Assembly: GCF_005222695.1 (NCBI RefSeq)
Contig: NZ_STGG01000039.1
Coordinates: 1-46,816, forward strand
DNA length: 46,816 nucleotides
Reading direction: 5' to 3'
From: Massilia sp. HP4
GTDB lineage: Bacteria > Pseudomonadota > Gammaproteobacteria > Burkholderiales > Burkholderiaceae_D
A model generated the notes under the pieces. The model was given only the letters and a program-made list of their open reading frames with translations. It did not search any database and was not told where the DNA came from. This document shows positions 1 to 9,756 of the stretch, piece after piece. Each line of letters opens with the position of its first letter. The first letter of the stretch is position 1. Position numbers and translations under genes: made by a program.

Positions 1-61
1 CCTGGGCGAGGCGGTGCAGGAAGCCGCATTGCGGGCGCTGGGCCACGCCCTGCACATCTGA
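1..61 (+). CDS. 3' end of an unidentified gene (partial)
   Basis: The frame opening at base 2 reads nineteen residues (LGEAVQEAALRALGHALHI) and stops at a TGA ending at 61. A hairpin with a T-run follows at once, as expected at the end of a real gene. The alanine/leucine-rich tail is too short to assign to a family. The rest of the gene lies outside the window. Confidence 0.6.
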   Translation, partial: LGEAVQEAALRALGHALHI

Positions 62-69
62 GTGCCTGC

Positions 70-98
70 GCCGCCCTTCACGGGGCGGCACTTTTCTT
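70..98 (+). terminator. Intrinsic terminator after the truncated gene
   Basis: A 7-bp stem GCCGCCC (70-76) pairs with GGGCGGC (83-89) across a 6-base loop and is followed by CTTTTCTT. It overlaps the stop codon of the convergent TetR gene at 97-99. Confidence 0.75.
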
Positions 99-732
99 AC
101 CTTGCTTGCGCTGTCACGCGCCGCGTCCGCACACGCGGCGGCGCAGCCAGGCGCAGCGCGGTCGCGACCGCGGCGTCGATCGGCGGCGCGTAGCCATCCT
201 CGATCCAGCGCAGCGCGATGTGGATCACACCTCCGATGATCCCGGCCTGCAGCAATTCATCGTCGACCGCCTCCGGCGCCACCAGGCATGCGACTTCGCG
301 GCCGATGGTGCGCAGCGAGGTATCGAAGGCCTGGTCGACGGCCCGGCTCACGCCGCGGATCTCGACCAGGAACACGCGCGCCGAACGCGGTTCGCGCTGC
401 AGGGCCGAAAAATACGTCTGCAGCATCGCGCGCGAACGCGCCATCCGGCCGCGCCCGGCCGCCTCGCCCGCGCGCAGGATCTCGCCCAGCACGGCGCGGG
501 TGACGGCATTGTAGGAATCGATCAGCAGCGCCTCGCTGTTGGCGAAGGACTCGTAGAAGTATCGCTCGGTCAGGCCGGCCGCCTCGCACACCGCCTTGAC
601 GGTCGCCTGGTGGTAGCCACGCTCGCCGTAGACGGCAATGGCGCCCGCGATCAGGCGGCCGCGGCGCTCGGCCCGGCGCTGCTCCTGCGACTGTCCGCGG
701 TAGGATCGCGTAGTGGAAAGCTCTTGGTTCAT
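97..732 (-). CDS. TetR/AcrR-family transcriptional regulator
   Basis: A TetR-type repressor of about 211 residues. A basic stretch (RRAERRGRLIAGAIAVYGER) leads into the helix-turn-helix, whose recognition part reads TVKAVCEAAGLTERYFYESF. The C-terminal half would be the ligand-binding and dimerisation domain, and its ligand cannot be predicted. I chose the ATG at 732; in-frame TTG (750) and GTG (738) codons lie upstream and no start has a clear Shine-Dalgarno, so the start is uncertain. The gene is divergent from the GNAT gene at 840. A nested palindrome in the gap (757-788) could be its own operator. TetR genes of this layout usually repress themselves and the divergent neighbour, but that is inferred here. 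Confidence 0.85.
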   Translation of the reverse strand: MNQELSTTRSYRGQSQEQRRAERRGRLIAGAIAVYGERGYHQATVKAVCEAAGLTERYFYESFANSEALLIDSYNAVTRAVLGEILRAGEAAGRGRMARSRAMLQTYFSALQREPRSARVFLVEIRGVSRAVDQAFDTSLRTIGREVACLVAPEAVDDELLQAGIIGGVIHIALRWIEDGYAPPIDAAVATALRLAAPPRVRTRRVTAQAR

Positions 733-756
733 TGCCACATTTTGACACAAACTTGC

Positions 757-788
757 TACCGGTTATCAGATAAGCTTGATTTCCGGTA
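757..788. promoter_or_regulatory. Nested palindrome, candidate TetR operator
   Basis: An inner palindrome TTATC-A-GATAA (763-773) lies between outer arms TACCGG (757-762) and CCGGTA (783-788). It sits in the gap between the divergent TetR and GNAT genes, where an autoregulatory operator would be expected. Binding by this TetR protein is an inference from position. Confidence 0.4.
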
Positions 789-839
789 CAAATAGTGCCA
801 CCGTCCGGCGCGCGGCGCAGTGAAGTTAGGGGAATGAAT

Positions 840-1382
840 ATGGACGTGCTACGTACTGAAAGACTGCTGCTGCGCACCTGGCGCGAGTGTGACGCCGCGC
901 CCTTTCATGCCTTGGACCAGGACCCGCAAGTGCACGAATTCCTGCCCGGCCCGATGAGCGTCGGGCAGGTGCAGCGCTTCATGCAGGCCCACAACGCGAT
1001 GCAGCGCGACACCGGCATGTGCTACCTGGCGATTGAGGTAGCGCACAGCGGTGAGCTGGCCGGTTTCGTCGGCCTGAAGCGGCATGCGGATACCCTGCCG
1101 TTCGCGCCCTGCACCGATATCGGCTGGCGCCTCGGCACGGCGCACTGGGGACAAGGTTACGCGATCGAGGGCGCTGCGGCCTGCCTGCGCCACGGTTTCG
1201 AGGTGCTTGGACTGCACGAAATTGTGTCGTTCACGGTGCCCGGCAACCTGCGTTCGCGCCGGGTAATGGAGCGCCTGGGCATGCGGCGCGACCCGGATGG
1301 CGACTTCGACCACCCAGCCCTGGCGCCCGGCCACCGGCTGGCGCGCCACGTGCTGTACCGGCTGGCGCGCCCGGCCGGCTAA
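840..1382 (+). CDS. GNAT-family N-acetyltransferase (RimJ/RimL-like)
   Basis: About 180 residues, the usual size for a GNAT_3/RimJ-RimL-type acetyltransferase, which moves an acetyl group from acetyl-CoA to an amine. The N-terminus has the typical start LRTERLLLRTWRE. The acetyl-CoA-binding core is recognisable around DIGWRLGTAHWGQGYAIEGA, followed by the family-typical NLRSRRVMERLGM. The ATG at 840 was chosen because AGGGGA (828-833) sits six bases before it; the in-frame ATG at 834 directly abuts the AGGGGA. The substrate is unknown. The gene is divergent from tetR and convergent with the next gene, their stop codons overlapping at 1379-1382. Confidence 0.85.
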   Translation: MDVLRTERLLLRTWRECDAAPFHALDQDPQVHEFLPGPMSVGQVQRFMQAHNAMQRDTGMCYLAIEVAHSGELAGFVGLKRHADTLPFAPCTDIGWRLGTAHWGQGYAIEGAAACLRHGFEVLGLHEIVSFTVPGNLRSRRVMERLGMRRDPDGDFDHPALAPGHRLARHVLYRLARPAG

Positions 1383-1741
1383 CGGTTTTCGCGGCGCGCC
1401 GTCCCCTGGTCGTACTGCTCGTCATCGGTCGTCTGGGCGCCCTGCCCGCCTTGTCGGTTGGCGCCGTCACCGGACTGGCGATTGGCCCCGCCCTGGAATC
1501 CCTGGTCCGACTGCTCGTCGTTCGAGCCCCCGGCCAACAGGTCGTCGGTACGGCCGGCCGAGCCCTGGCCGCCCTGCTGCTGCGAACCTTGCTGCTGACG
1601 CTGGGCCGGATCCCTGCCTTCGGCATTGGCCCCGACCTCGCCGGTCGAGCCCGCGCCCATGGTGGCGGCGCTGGTAGTGCCGTCCGTGACCTGGTCCCAG
1701 CTGCGTCCTTTGACGTCCTTGCCTTCGTTATTGGTCGACAT
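1379..1741 (-). CDS. Small Gln/Gly/Asp-rich low-complexity protein
   Basis: About 120 residues, hydrophilic, with no signal peptide or membrane segment. The N-terminus (MSTNNEGKDVKGRSWDQVTD) is ordinary; the rest is dominated by Q, G, D, N and R, with runs such as QRQQQGSQQQGGQGSAG, and should be disordered. It recalls hydrophilin-like or stress-induced small proteins but I cannot name a family. The start at 1741 is well supported by GGGAGGAGAAC just upstream on the coding strand; the longer frame from 1777 lacks such a site. The strong ribosome site and clean stop argue that it is a real gene despite its odd composition. Confidence 0.65.
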   Translation of the reverse strand: MSTNNEGKDVKGRSWDQVTDGTTSAATMGAGSTGEVGANAEGRDPAQRQQQGSQQQGGQGSAGRTDDLLAGGSNDEQSDQGFQGGANRQSGDGANRQGGQGAQTTDDEQYDQGTARRENR

Positions 1742-1864
1742 GGCGTTCTCCTCCCTGGCTATTAACGTGACCTTCATCTTAGCCTTCCCGGCGCCGGCAA
1801 CAATAGGCGACCTGCTCCGACTGCTGTAGGACCGAGGCTAGCGGGGCCGCAACACCGCCACGAT

Positions 1865-1893
1865 TGCAACATTTTAATCGCGAAGATGTTGCA
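1865..1893. promoter_or_regulatory. Inverted repeat upstream of the chemotaxis receptor
   Basis: A perfect 8-bp inverted repeat, TGCAACAT (1865-1872) and ATGTTGCA (1886-1893), with a 13-base spacer and 21-base periodicity. It lies about 40 bases upstream of TATACT (1933-1938), a possible -10 box of the receptor gene. The ATGTTGC core recurs twice before the AraC-type gene (15348 and 15367). Confidence 0.4.
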
Positions 1894-2049
1894 TATTTGC
1901 CGCAAGGAAATGCAAGTTCCGGTTTTGCGGGTTATACTGTGGGCATCCGACATGTCGTGTCGCAGCACTCCCGTCAGGGACCTCGTTGCGCCGTGCCATC
2001 CCAGTCCGACCGCGCCCACGGTCCTACTAGCAGCCTGGAAACTATCCTC

Positions 2050-3663
2050 GTGAAAAAACTGAAAATTGGCCCCCGCCTGGGGCTCGGCTTTGCCATTGTT
2101 CTCGCACTGCTCGTGGCCATGACGGCCACCGCGCTCACGCGCATGCAGTCGGCAGGCGACCTGACCTACCGCCTGGTCAATACCAGCATCAAGAACCAGC
2201 GCACCCTTGCCGAATGGCGCCGCAATATCGAAGTCAACAGCGCCATCAACGAAACCGTCTATTACGCCGCCGGCGCCGGCGTCTTCGACGTCATTGGTCC
2301 GCGCCGCCAGGCGATCACCAGCCGTTCCAACGTATTGCAGAAGGAAATCGAAGAGTCGCTGCGCAACCCCGGGGTGCGCGAGCAGTTCAAGTTCGTCAAA
2401 CAGGAGCGGACCGGCTACATGGCCGCGCGCGACGCATTGTTCCAGGCCAAGCGCGACGGTGACCAGGCCAGGCTCGACGAGATTTACCGCAACCAGCTCA
2501 TGCCGCGCACGGTGTCGTACCTGGCCACGGTGGACAAGCTGGCCACGATGCAGATCACGGCCGCCGATGCGGTGGCCCAGTCGATCCTGGATGCGTATGC
2601 CAGCACCCGCGTGATCCTGTTCGCGCTGGGCGGCGCCGCCCTGCTGTTGGGCGCCGGCTGCGCCTGGTTCATCAGCCGCTCGATCACGGCGCCGCTGCGC
2701 CAGGCGGTCGATGTCGCCGAACGCGTCGCCGGCGGCGACCTCACCAGCCGCTTCGACCGTTCTATGCTCGAGCGCGGCGACGAAACCGGCCAGCTGATGA
2801 CGGCGCTTTCGCGCATGAACGCCAGCCTGGCGGCCATCGTCGGCCAGGTGCGCGACGGCACCGCGACCATCGCCACCGCGTCCGGCCAGATCGCGAGCGG
2901 CAACCAGGACCTGTCGAGCCGCACCGAGCAGCAGGCCGGTTCGCTGGAAGAGACCGCCGCCTCGATGGAAGAACTGACCTCCACCGTGCGCCAGAATACC
3001 GAGCACGCACAGCGCGCCAACCAGCTCGCGGCGACGGCGGCCGGCGTGGCCGGCGACGGCGGGCGCATGGTGGCCGAGGTGGTGGGCACGATGGGCCGGA
3101 TCGATGCCGCCTCGCAGCGCATCGTCGACATCATCGGCGTCATCGACGGCATCGCCTTCCAGACCAATATCCTGGCCCTGAACGCGGCGGTCGAAGCCGC
3201 CCGCGCCGGCGAACAGGGCCGCGGCTTCGCGGTCGTCGCCGGCGAGGTGCGCACCCTGGCCCACCGCTCGGCGGCGGCGGCCAAGGAGATCAAGGGCCTC
3301 ATCGACGACTCGGTCGGCCAGGTCCAGCAAGGCACGCAGCAGGTGGCGCGCGCCGGCGCCACCATGGAGCAGATCGTGCTCAGCATCGGGCAAGTCACCA
3401 CGATCATGGGCGAGATCGCGGCCGCCAGCCAGGAGCAGAGCGCCGGCATCGAGCAGGTCAATACCGCCATCGTCGAGATGGACCGCGTGACCCAGCAGAA
3501 CGCCGCCCTGGTCGAAGAAGCGGCTGCCGCCGCCGATTCGATGCGCGAGCAGGCCGGCCAGCTGGCGGCCGTGGTCGGCACCTTCCGCACCGGGCATGGC
3601 GCGGCCGCGCCGGCCCAGGTGCGCCCGGCGCCGCAACATCGCCGCGTGGCCCTGGCAGTCTGA
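2050..3663 (+). CDS. Methyl-accepting chemotaxis protein
   Basis: A 537-residue chemoreceptor. A short basic N-terminus leads into a first transmembrane helix (about residues 11-31). A periplasmic four-helix-bundle sensor domain follows, then a second helix (about 188-208), a HAMP domain (about 209-263) and a long cytoplasmic signalling coiled coil. The hairpin tip is plain: [20 protein letters not shown], followed by [15 protein letters not shown], the site that contacts CheA and CheW. The C-terminus lacks the NWETF-type CheR/CheB tether. The GTG at 2050 is chosen because [14 protein letters not shown] is the typical family start. The upstream in-frame extension to 1864 has no signal and reads through promoter-like DNA. 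No other chemotaxis genes are adjacent, so it is an orphan receptor. Its ligand is unknown. Confidence 0.92.
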   Translation: MKKLKIGPRLGLGFAIVLALLVAMTATALTRMQSAGDLTYRLVNTSIKNQRTLAEWRRNIEVNSAINETVYYAAGAGVFDVIGPRRQAITSRSNVLQKEIEESLRNPGVREQFKFVKQERTGYMAARDALFQAKRDGDQARLDEIYRNQLMPRTVSYLATVDKLATMQITAADAVAQSILDAYASTRVILFALGGAALLLGAGCAWFISRSITAPLRQAVDVAERVAGGDLTSRFDRSMLERGDETGQLMTALSRMNASLAAIVGQVRDGTATIATASGQIASGNQDLSSRTEQQAGSLEETAASMEELTSTVRQNTEHAQRANQLAATAAGVAGDGGRMVAEVVGTMGRIDAASQRIVDIIGVIDGIAFQTNILALNAAVEAARAGEQGRGFAVVAGEVRTLAHRSAAAAKEIKGLIDDSVGQVQQGTQQVARAGATMEQIVLSIGQVTTIMGEIAAASQEQSAGIEQVNTAIVEMDRVTQQNAALVEEAAAAADSMREQAGQLAAVVGTFRTGHGAAAPAQVRPAPQHRRVALAV

Positions 3664-3673
3664 CGCCACGCTG

Positions 3674-3729
3674 ACGGCCGGCCCCGGTATGACGGGCCGG
3701 CCGTTGCAATCCGAACGCTTTTTCGTTCG
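3674..3729 (+). terminator. Tandem hairpins after the chemotaxis receptor
   Basis: A perfect 11-bp stem (3674-3684 with 3694-3704, 9-base loop) lies eleven bases past the stop codon. A second hairpin, CGAACG (3712-3717) with CGTTCG (3724-3729), has a T-rich loop. Neither has a strong T-run after it, so termination is likely but not certain. Confidence 0.55.
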
Positions 3730-3878
3730 ATTAATCTATTGGAGACTATTTCCTGTGGTTATGACCTGCTAGACTGACGAATTAGCATCCTCGTGCGCAA
3801 TTCTATTTGCCAAAAAGAACAAGATGAGGACGCATTACCCAGGACGGGTAAGCACAGTCTAGACAGGGAGTTGTTTAC

Positions 3879-6128
3879 ATGAAAGCAAAGCAGGTCCGCC
3901 CAGCCCAGAAACTGCTGGTCGCGGCAGTATCCGGTATCGTCTGCAGCATCGTCCACGCCCAGCAGGCCCCAGTAACCCAGGACGATGACACGGCCGTGCC
4001 CGAAGTCGTCGTCACCGCCCAGCGCACCGCCTCGCTGGCCTCGCGCACCCCGGTCGCGATGAGCGTCGTCAACGGCGAACAGTTGCGCGCCATCGGCGCC
4101 GACAGCCCGGCCACGCTCGGCCCGCGCCTGCCGAACGTGCACATCGACCAGGCTTTCTCGGGCCTGCGCGTCACGATCCGCGGCATCAGCAATAACGACA
4201 CCACCGACAAGGGCGACCCGTCGGCCGCCTTCATGCTCGACGGCGTGTATATCGCCCGTCCGGCCGGCCAGAGCGGCAACCTGCTCGACGTCGACCGCAT
4301 CGAAGTGCTGCGCGGCCCGCAAGGCACGCTGTATGGGCGCAATACCACCGCCGGCCTGGTGAACGTGATCTCGAACGCCCCGACCGACCGCCTCGAAGGC
4401 GCGCTCGGTCTCGAGGCCGGCACCTACGGCAAGCGCAAGATCGACGGCGTGGTCAACCTGCCAGTCAACGGAGCGCTGTCGCTGCGCGCGGCGGTCAGCC
4501 AGATCAAGCAGGATCCTTTCATGAAGAACGGCCAGGGCACGCCGCACCGTCCCGGCATGGACCGCGACGAACGCGATGCGCGCCTGAGCGCGCGCCTCAA
4601 GTTCAATCGCAACGCCACCCTGGTGGTGCGCTACGACCATGGCGAGACCGAGGGCAATAACGACCGCTTCGTGCCCGACACGAATTTCTATACCGGCGTG
4701 GCCGGCGGCCGACCGGTGTGGCGCGACAGCACCACCGACCAGCGCCTGACCAACAGCTTCCGTCCGCCGAACATGACGCCGGTCCAGGGCTGGCACGACC
4801 GCCTGGCGCGTGGCCTGTCGGCGGACCTGAGCTGGGACCTGGGCCCGGCCACCGTGCATTACCTGGCCTCGCGCCGCAAGCTGGACCAGGAAATCCGCCA
4901 GAACTACTATTACCGGGTGGCCCCGACGGTTGCCCTGGGCGTGATCAACAACTACGACGGCCACAACGAGCAGGATTCGCACGAACTGCGCATCGCCACC
5001 AACGGCAGCGGGCCCCTGAGCGCGCAGGCCGGCCTGTATTACTTCAGCGAAGACTCGAACACCTCGTACGCCTTCCAGGGCCTGCAGCCGGTCGGCCTGC
5101 CGCCGTATTACGCGTTCCCGCTCCACACCCAGGCCCGCAGCCGCGCCGTGTTCGGCCAACTGACCTGGCGCGTACGCGACGACCTGCGCCTGACCGCCGG
5201 CGCGCGCCGCACCGAGGATGACAAGGACCGCGTCGGCTCGACCGACTTCCAGCAGGGCCCCGTATTCAATCCAGCCACCGACCGCCGCCTGCTGAACGCG
5301 GCCGAACTGGATACCGCGCGCACCACCTGGCGCCTCGGCGCCGAGTTCGACCTGGCCCCTGCCACCCTGCTGTATGCCAGCCTGGCCACCGGCTACAAGG
5401 CCGGCGGCTTCAACGACGGCTGCATCGCCGGCACCAGCGCGCTGGGCGTGACCTGCCCTGCCGCCGCCGCGGTCACGGAAAGCGCCCTGTACTACCAGCC
5501 GGAAGAACTGCGCGCCTACGAGGCCGGCCTCAAGTCGCGCCTCCTGGGCGGCCGCCTGACCGTCAACGCCGCCGCTTTCCTGTACGACTACACCAACCTG
5601 CAGCTGTCGGGCACCGCGATCGTCTCGGGCGCCCCGCGCATCCTGACCAGCAACGCCGGCGTGGCCCGGTCGCGCGGCCTGGAGCTGGACGGCGAAGTGC
5701 GCATCGGGGCCAACGGCCACCTGAGCTACGGCGCCACCCTGCTCGACGCCCACTACGTCAGCTACGCGCCGACGCCCACGACGTCCTGGGCCGGCCGCAA
5801 GCTCGATCGCGCGCCGAACCACGTGTATACGCTCGGCTATGAGCACCGCTTCGCGGTCATGGATGGCCAGCTGCGCGCCGGCGTGTTCTCGCGCCGTAGC
5901 GCCGACTACGTGATCGCGGTCCCGAGCCAGCTGCTGGAATACCGCATCCCGGCCCACACCACCACCGATGCCACCCTGCGCTACCAGCCGGCGGGCGGCA
6001 ACTGGAGCCTGCTGGCCCGGGTGCGCAACCTGGAGAACTCGGTGCGGCCGTCGATCATCGACAGCTTCGGCATGACCACGCCGACCGCGCCGCGCACCGC
6101 CGACCTGCGGCTCGACCTGAGCTTCTGA
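3879..6128 (+). CDS. TonB-dependent outer-membrane receptor
   Basis: A 749-residue active-transport receptor of the outer membrane, energised by TonB-ExbBD. A signal peptide (about residues 1-27, ending VHAQQ) is followed by a TonB-box-like stretch (PEVVVTAQR). The plug domain follows, with [22 protein letters not shown] and [21 protein letters not shown]. The rest is a 22-strand barrel ending in the usual aromatic residue (LRLDLSF). GGGAG upstream of the ATG supports the start. The substrate is not evident. The hybrid kinase gene begins only ten bases past the stop, so the receptor is probably co-transcribed with a signalling cascade rather than with transport genes, which is unusual. No N-terminal signalling extension (STN domain) of the FecA type is seen. 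Confidence 0.92.
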   Translation: MKAKQVRPAQKLLVAAVSGIVCSIVHAQQAPVTQDDDTAVPEVVVTAQRTASLASRTPVAMSVVNGEQLRAIGADSPATLGPRLPNVHIDQAFSGLRVTIRGISNNDTTDKGDPSAAFMLDGVYIARPAGQSGNLLDVDRIEVLRGPQGTLYGRNTTAGLVNVISNAPTDRLEGALGLEAGTYGKRKIDGVVNLPVNGALSLRAAVSQIKQDPFMKNGQGTPHRPGMDRDERDARLSARLKFNRNATLVVRYDHGETEGNNDRFVPDTNFYTGVAGGRPVWRDSTTDQRLTNSFRPPNMTPVQGWHDRLARGLSADLSWDLGPATVHYLASRRKLDQEIRQNYYYRVAPTVALGVINNYDGHNEQDSHELRIATNGSGPLSAQAGLYYFSEDSNTSYAFQGLQPVGLPPYYAFPLHTQARSRAVFGQLTWRVRDDLRLTAGARRTEDDKDRVGSTDFQQGPVFNPATDRRLLNAAELDTARTTWRLGAEFDLAPATLLYASLATGYKAGGFNDGCIAGTSALGVTCPAAAAVTESALYYQPEELRAYEAGLKSRLLGGRLTVNAAAFLYDYTNLQLSGTAIVSGAPRILTSNAGVARSRGLELDGEVRIGANGHLSYGATLLDAHYVSYAPTPTTSWAGRKLDRAPNHVYTLGYEHRFAVMDGQLRAGVFSRRSADYVIAVPSQLLEYRIPAHTTTDATLRYQPAGGNWSLLARVRNLENSVRPSIIDSFGMTTPTAPRTADLRLDLSF

Positions 6129-6138
6129 GCCAACCGCC

Positions 6139-9100
6139 ATGCGCCTCCTGACCAGCCTGATCGTCGCCATCGTCCTTGCCCTGGCCGCGTTCGGCGCGCA
6201 GGCGGCGCCGCTCGACCTGGGGCGCGATGGCGCCCGGGTCGAAGCCTGGCCGGGGGCGACCATCCTGCGCGACCTCGATGCCAGCCTCGATCTGGACGGC
6301 GCACTGGCGCAGACGAAGCGCTTCGCGCCCAGCGACCTCGCCTACGCCACCCTCGGCATGCAGCAGGTGCCGACCTGGGTGCGGGTGCCGTTCCGGGTGG
6401 CGCCCGATGCGCCGCGCGACTGGGTGGTGCAGTTCGATTTCGCCCTGCTCGACTACCTCGACGTCTACCTGGTGCAGGGCGGCGCGGCGCGCCACCTGTC
6501 CAGCGCCGGGCGCCTGCAGCAGCGCTTTGGCGACCTCGATGGCCGGGTGCCGGCGGTGGCGCTGTCGCTCGAGCCGGGCCAGGCGTACACGCTGCTGGTG
6601 CGGGTCGCGGCGCGCGGTCCCAAGACGATGCCGATGAGTTTCATGCAGCCGCAGGCCTACCAGCGCGCCGCGCTGCAGGAACAGATGCTGCAAGGCCTGT
6701 TCTTCGGCCTGGCCGCCTGCCTGGTGCTGTACAGCCTGGCCCAATGGATCACCCTGCGCGAGCCACTGTACGGCAAGTACGCCATGTTCGCGGGCGGCAT
6801 GACGATGTACCAGGCGGTCTGGTTCGGCGTGGCCGAGCAATTCCTCTGGAGCGACAATCTCTACCTGACCACCCACGTGATGGGGATCGCCTCCTGCATC
6901 TCGTCGGCCGGCGCCTACCTGTTCGTCGAACAGACGCTCAAGCGCAGCGGCATGGACCGCAAGTTCAGCATCCTCATGAAGACCGGCGCCGCGATCAACC
7001 TGGTGAGCTGCGCGCTATGGGTCGTCGACCTGCTCGACCACCGGCTCCTGATCGCCATCGTCGCCACCATCGGCAGCGCGCCCATGCTGCTCGGCCTGCC
7101 GGGGGCCTTGCGCCGGATACGCGCCGGCGACGCCATCGGCACCTATTTCCTGATCGGCTGGGCTGCCAGTTGCAGCGGCGCCTTCGTCCAGACCATGCTC
7201 ATCGCCGGCAAGTTGCCGGTCAATTTCTGGACCATGCACTCGCTGCAGTTTGGCGTCATCGTCGACATGCTGGTCTTCATGCGCATCCTGGGCCTGCGCA
7301 CCAAGGCGATGCAGACCGCCATGCTGCGCGCCGAGGCCGAGGCGCGCATGAAATCCGAGTTCCTGGCCAATATGAGCCACGAGATCCGTACCCCGATGAA
7401 CGCCATCATCGGCATGAGCCGGCTGGCCCTGATGGCCGACCCGAGCCCCAGGCTGCGCAACTACGTTGCCAAGATCCTGGGCGCCGGCGAACACCTGCTC
7501 GGCATCGTCAACGACATCCTCGACCACTCGAAGATCGCGGCCGGCAAGCTGGCCATCGAGACCGTGCCGTTCGCGCTCGACGAGATGCTCGAGCAGCTTT
7601 CCAGCCTGGCCGGGGTCAACACCGACGCCAAGGGCATCGAGCTCATTTTCCGGGTCGGTCCCGGCGTGCCGCACCGCCTGGTGGGCGACCCGCTGCGCCT
7701 GGGCCAGATCCTGATCAACCTGGCCGGCAACGCCGTCAAGTTCACCGAGCGCGGCGAGATCGTGGTCTCGGTCGAGGCCCGGGCCAGCGAGGCCGGCCGG
7801 CTCACGCTGGCGTTCTCGGTCAGCGACACCGGCATCGGCATGACGCCGGAGCAGCTCGGGCGCCTGTTCCAGTCCTTCACCCAGGCCGACAGCTCGACCA
7901 CCCGCAAGTATGGCGGCACCGGTCTCGGGCTGTCGATTTCGCGCCAGCTGGTCGAGCTGATGGGCGGACACATCTCGGCCCAGAGCACGCCGGGCAAAGG
8001 CAGTTGCTTCACCTTCACCGTGCCGCTCGGGATCGGCGACGCACAGGCCGGCGCCGGCGCGCCAGCCCAGCCGATGCTGCGCGATGTACGCGCGCTGGTG
8101 GTCGATGACAGCGCGAGCGCCCGCGCCGCGCTGTCCGAGATGCTGGGCACGCTGGGCGCGCACGCCGACTGCGCCGCTTCGGGCGAGGAATGCCTCGCCA
8201 TGCTCGGTGCGGCCCAGCGCAGCGGCCAGCCCTACCAGATCGTGCTGATGGACTACCTGATGCCGGGCCTGGACGGGGTCGAGACGATCCGCCGCATTCC
8301 CGACCACGTGGCAGGCGCGGCCCCGCCGGCGATCCTGATGGTATCGGCGGTCAGCCGCGACACGGTGCTGCAGGAAGAAGGCGCGCTGCCGGTCGACGCC
8401 TTCCTGCACAAGCCGGTCGGGCCGGCGCTGCTGTGCCACTGCGTGCTGCAGGCGTTGCATCCGCAGGCCGCATCCGGCGACGAGGCGGTGGCGCTGCCGC
8501 GCATGGACATCATGGCCGACCTGCCACGCCTGGACGGCGCGCGCATCCTGCTGGCCGAGGACAACGCCAACAACCGCGAGGTGGCGCTCGACTTCATGGC
8601 CGCCGCCCGCATGCAGGTGGACGTCGCCTTCAATGGCGTGGACGCGGTGCGCATGGCGCGCGAGGGCGACTACGACCTGGTGCTGATGGACATCCAGATG
8701 CCCGGGATGGACGGCTTGAGCGCAGCGCGCGCGATCCGCCAGGACCCGCGCCTGCGCGAGCTGCCGATCGTGGCCATGACGGCGCACGCGATGGCCAGCG
8801 ACCGCGCACTCTCCCGCCTGGCCGGCATGAACGACCACGTGACCAAGCCGATCGACCCCGACCTGCTGTTCTGCACCCTGCTCAAGTGGATCGACCCGGC
8901 CCGCCTGCACGGCCGCCCGCTGCCGGCGGCGCAGCGCGCACCCGCGCCGTCGGCGCCTTCGGCCGGCGCCTCCCAGCCCCTGCCGGCGGTGCCCGGAATC
9001 GACTGGCGCCTGGCGCTGGATAACGTCGACGGCCAGCGCGGCCGCCTGGAAAAGCGCGCCGGCAGCTTCGTGCGCGAATATGGCGGCGCTCCACACATCC

Positions 9101-9597
9101 TGCGCGACGCCCTGAATGACGGCGACCATGCACGGCTGCAGTCGCTGGCGCACAACCTCAAGTCGAGCGCGGCCTATGTCGGCGCCTTCGAGCTGTCCGG
9201 CGCCGCCGGCCGCCTCGAGCACGACCTGCGTGCCGGCAAATACGACCTGGTCGGGGTCCAGGTGCCGTCGCTGGTGACGGCGGCCGAGTCGGTGCTGGCC
9301 GGCCTGGCCCAGCTGGCCGCGGTCGCCCTGCCCAGGCCGCTCGATCCGCATGCGCTGGCCAGGGTGATCGGCCGCCTGGACGCCTGGCTGCGCGCCGACG
9401 ATGCGCGCGCCGAGGACGCGCTGGCCGAACTCGAGACCCTGCTGGCCGGCAGCGCCTGGGCGGCGGCGCTGGAGCCGGTGCGGCGCGCGGTGGCCGACAT
9501 CGAATACGGCGCCGCCCTGGCGCCGCTGGCCGACCTGGCCCGCCAGCTCGATCGCCTCTCGCTGACGCCGCATGAACCCGCGCATGGGCCTGCCTGA
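6139..9597 (+). CDS. 7TMR-DISM hybrid histidine kinase with two receivers and an Hpt domain
   Basis: A 1152-residue inner-membrane phosphorelay kinase. A signal peptide (residues 1-22) precedes a periplasmic 7TMR-DISMED2-type jelly-roll domain (about 25-165). A seven-helix membrane block follows (about 185-385). The HisKA domain has H414 in [11 protein letters not shown], and the ATPase domain carries DTGIGM and GGTGLGLSI (about 560-605). Receiver 1 has D705 in MDYLMPG, receiver 2 has D851 in MDIQMPG, and the Hpt domain has H1005 in [14 protein letters not shown]. All phospho-acceptors are present, so a His-Asp-(Asp)-His relay within one protein is possible. DISMED2 domains are thought to bind small molecules, often carbohydrates. 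It starts ten bases after the TonB receptor and is paralogous to the next gene. Confidence 0.93.
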   Translation: MRLLTSLIVAIVLALAAFGAQAAPLDLGRDGARVEAWPGATILRDLDASLDLDGALAQTKRFAPSDLAYATLGMQQVPTWVRVPFRVAPDAPRDWVVQFDFALLDYLDVYLVQGGAARHLSSAGRLQQRFGDLDGRVPAVALSLEPGQAYTLLVRVAARGPKTMPMSFMQPQAYQRAALQEQMLQGLFFGLAACLVLYSLAQWITLREPLYGKYAMFAGGMTMYQAVWFGVAEQFLWSDNLYLTTHVMGIASCISSAGAYLFVEQTLKRSGMDRKFSILMKTGAAINLVSCALWVVDLLDHRLLIAIVATIGSAPMLLGLPGALRRIRAGDAIGTYFLIGWAASCSGAFVQTMLIAGKLPVNFWTMHSLQFGVIVDMLVFMRILGLRTKAMQTAMLRAEAEARMKSEFLANMSHEIRTPMNAIIGMSRLALMADPSPRLRNYVAKILGAGEHLLGIVNDILDHSKIAAGKLAIETVPFALDEMLEQLSSLAGVNTDAKGIELIFRVGPGVPHRLVGDPLRLGQILINLAGNAVKFTERGEIVVSVEARASEAGRLTLAFSVSDTGIGMTPEQLGRLFQSFTQADSSTTRKYGGTGLGLSISRQLVELMGGHISAQSTPGKGSCFTFTVPLGIGDAQAGAGAPAQPMLRDVRALVVDDSASARAALSEMLGTLGAHADCAASGEECLAMLGAAQRSGQPYQIVLMDYLMPGLDGVETIRRIPDHVAGAAPPAILMVSAVSRDTVLQEEGALPVDAFLHKPVGPALLCHCVLQALHPQAASGDEAVALPRMDIMADLPRLDGARILLAEDNANNREVALDFMAAARMQVDVAFNGVDAVRMAREGDYDLVLMDIQMPGMDGLSAARAIRQDPRLRELPIVAMTAHAMASDRALSRLAGMNDHVTKPIDPDLLFCTLLKWIDPARLHGRPLPAAQRAPAPSAPSAGASQPLPAVPGIDWRLALDNVDGQRGRLEKRAGSFVREYGGAPHILRDALNDGDHARLQSLAHNLKSSAAYVGAFELSGAAGRLEHDLRAGKYDLVGVQVPSLVTAAESVLAGLAQLAAVALPRPLDPHALARVIGRLDAWLRADDARAEDALAELETLLAGSAWAAALEPVRRAVADIEYGAALAPLADLARQLDRLSLTPHEPAHGPA

Positions 9598-9673
9598 GTC
9601 GCGCCCCACGCTACCGCGCACCATGCTTGCGCCGGCATGGGGTCGCATCCGGTACTGTCCAGCAAGGGGGCTT

Positions 9674-9685
9674 CCTGCTAGACTG
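9674..9685 (+). promoter_or_regulatory. Candidate -10 region shared with the TonB receptor promoter
   Basis: The 12-mer CCTGCTAGACTG, with a possible -10 box TAGACT (9679-9684), lies 72 bases before the second hybrid kinase. The identical 12-mer occurs at 3765-3776, about 100 bases before the TonB receptor. Poor -35 matches keep confidence low. Confidence 0.35.
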
Positions 9686-9756
9686 CGGGCAGCGCCGCAC
9701 CGGCCATACCGGCTGCTTCGCCGCATGACACCACACCGCCGCAAGGATTCCAGCAG

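Noticed and set aside
1864..2049. 62-residue N-terminal extension of the first chemotaxis receptor
   Set aside because: It would put a hydrophilic leader before the first transmembrane helix and crosses the inverted repeat and the possible -10 box. [14 protein letters not shown] is the normal beginning.
1774..3669. A 631-codon minus-strand frame across the first chemotaxis receptor
   Set aside because: Shadow of the receptor gene; composition is typical antisense (H, R, G, A, D) and no motif is seen.
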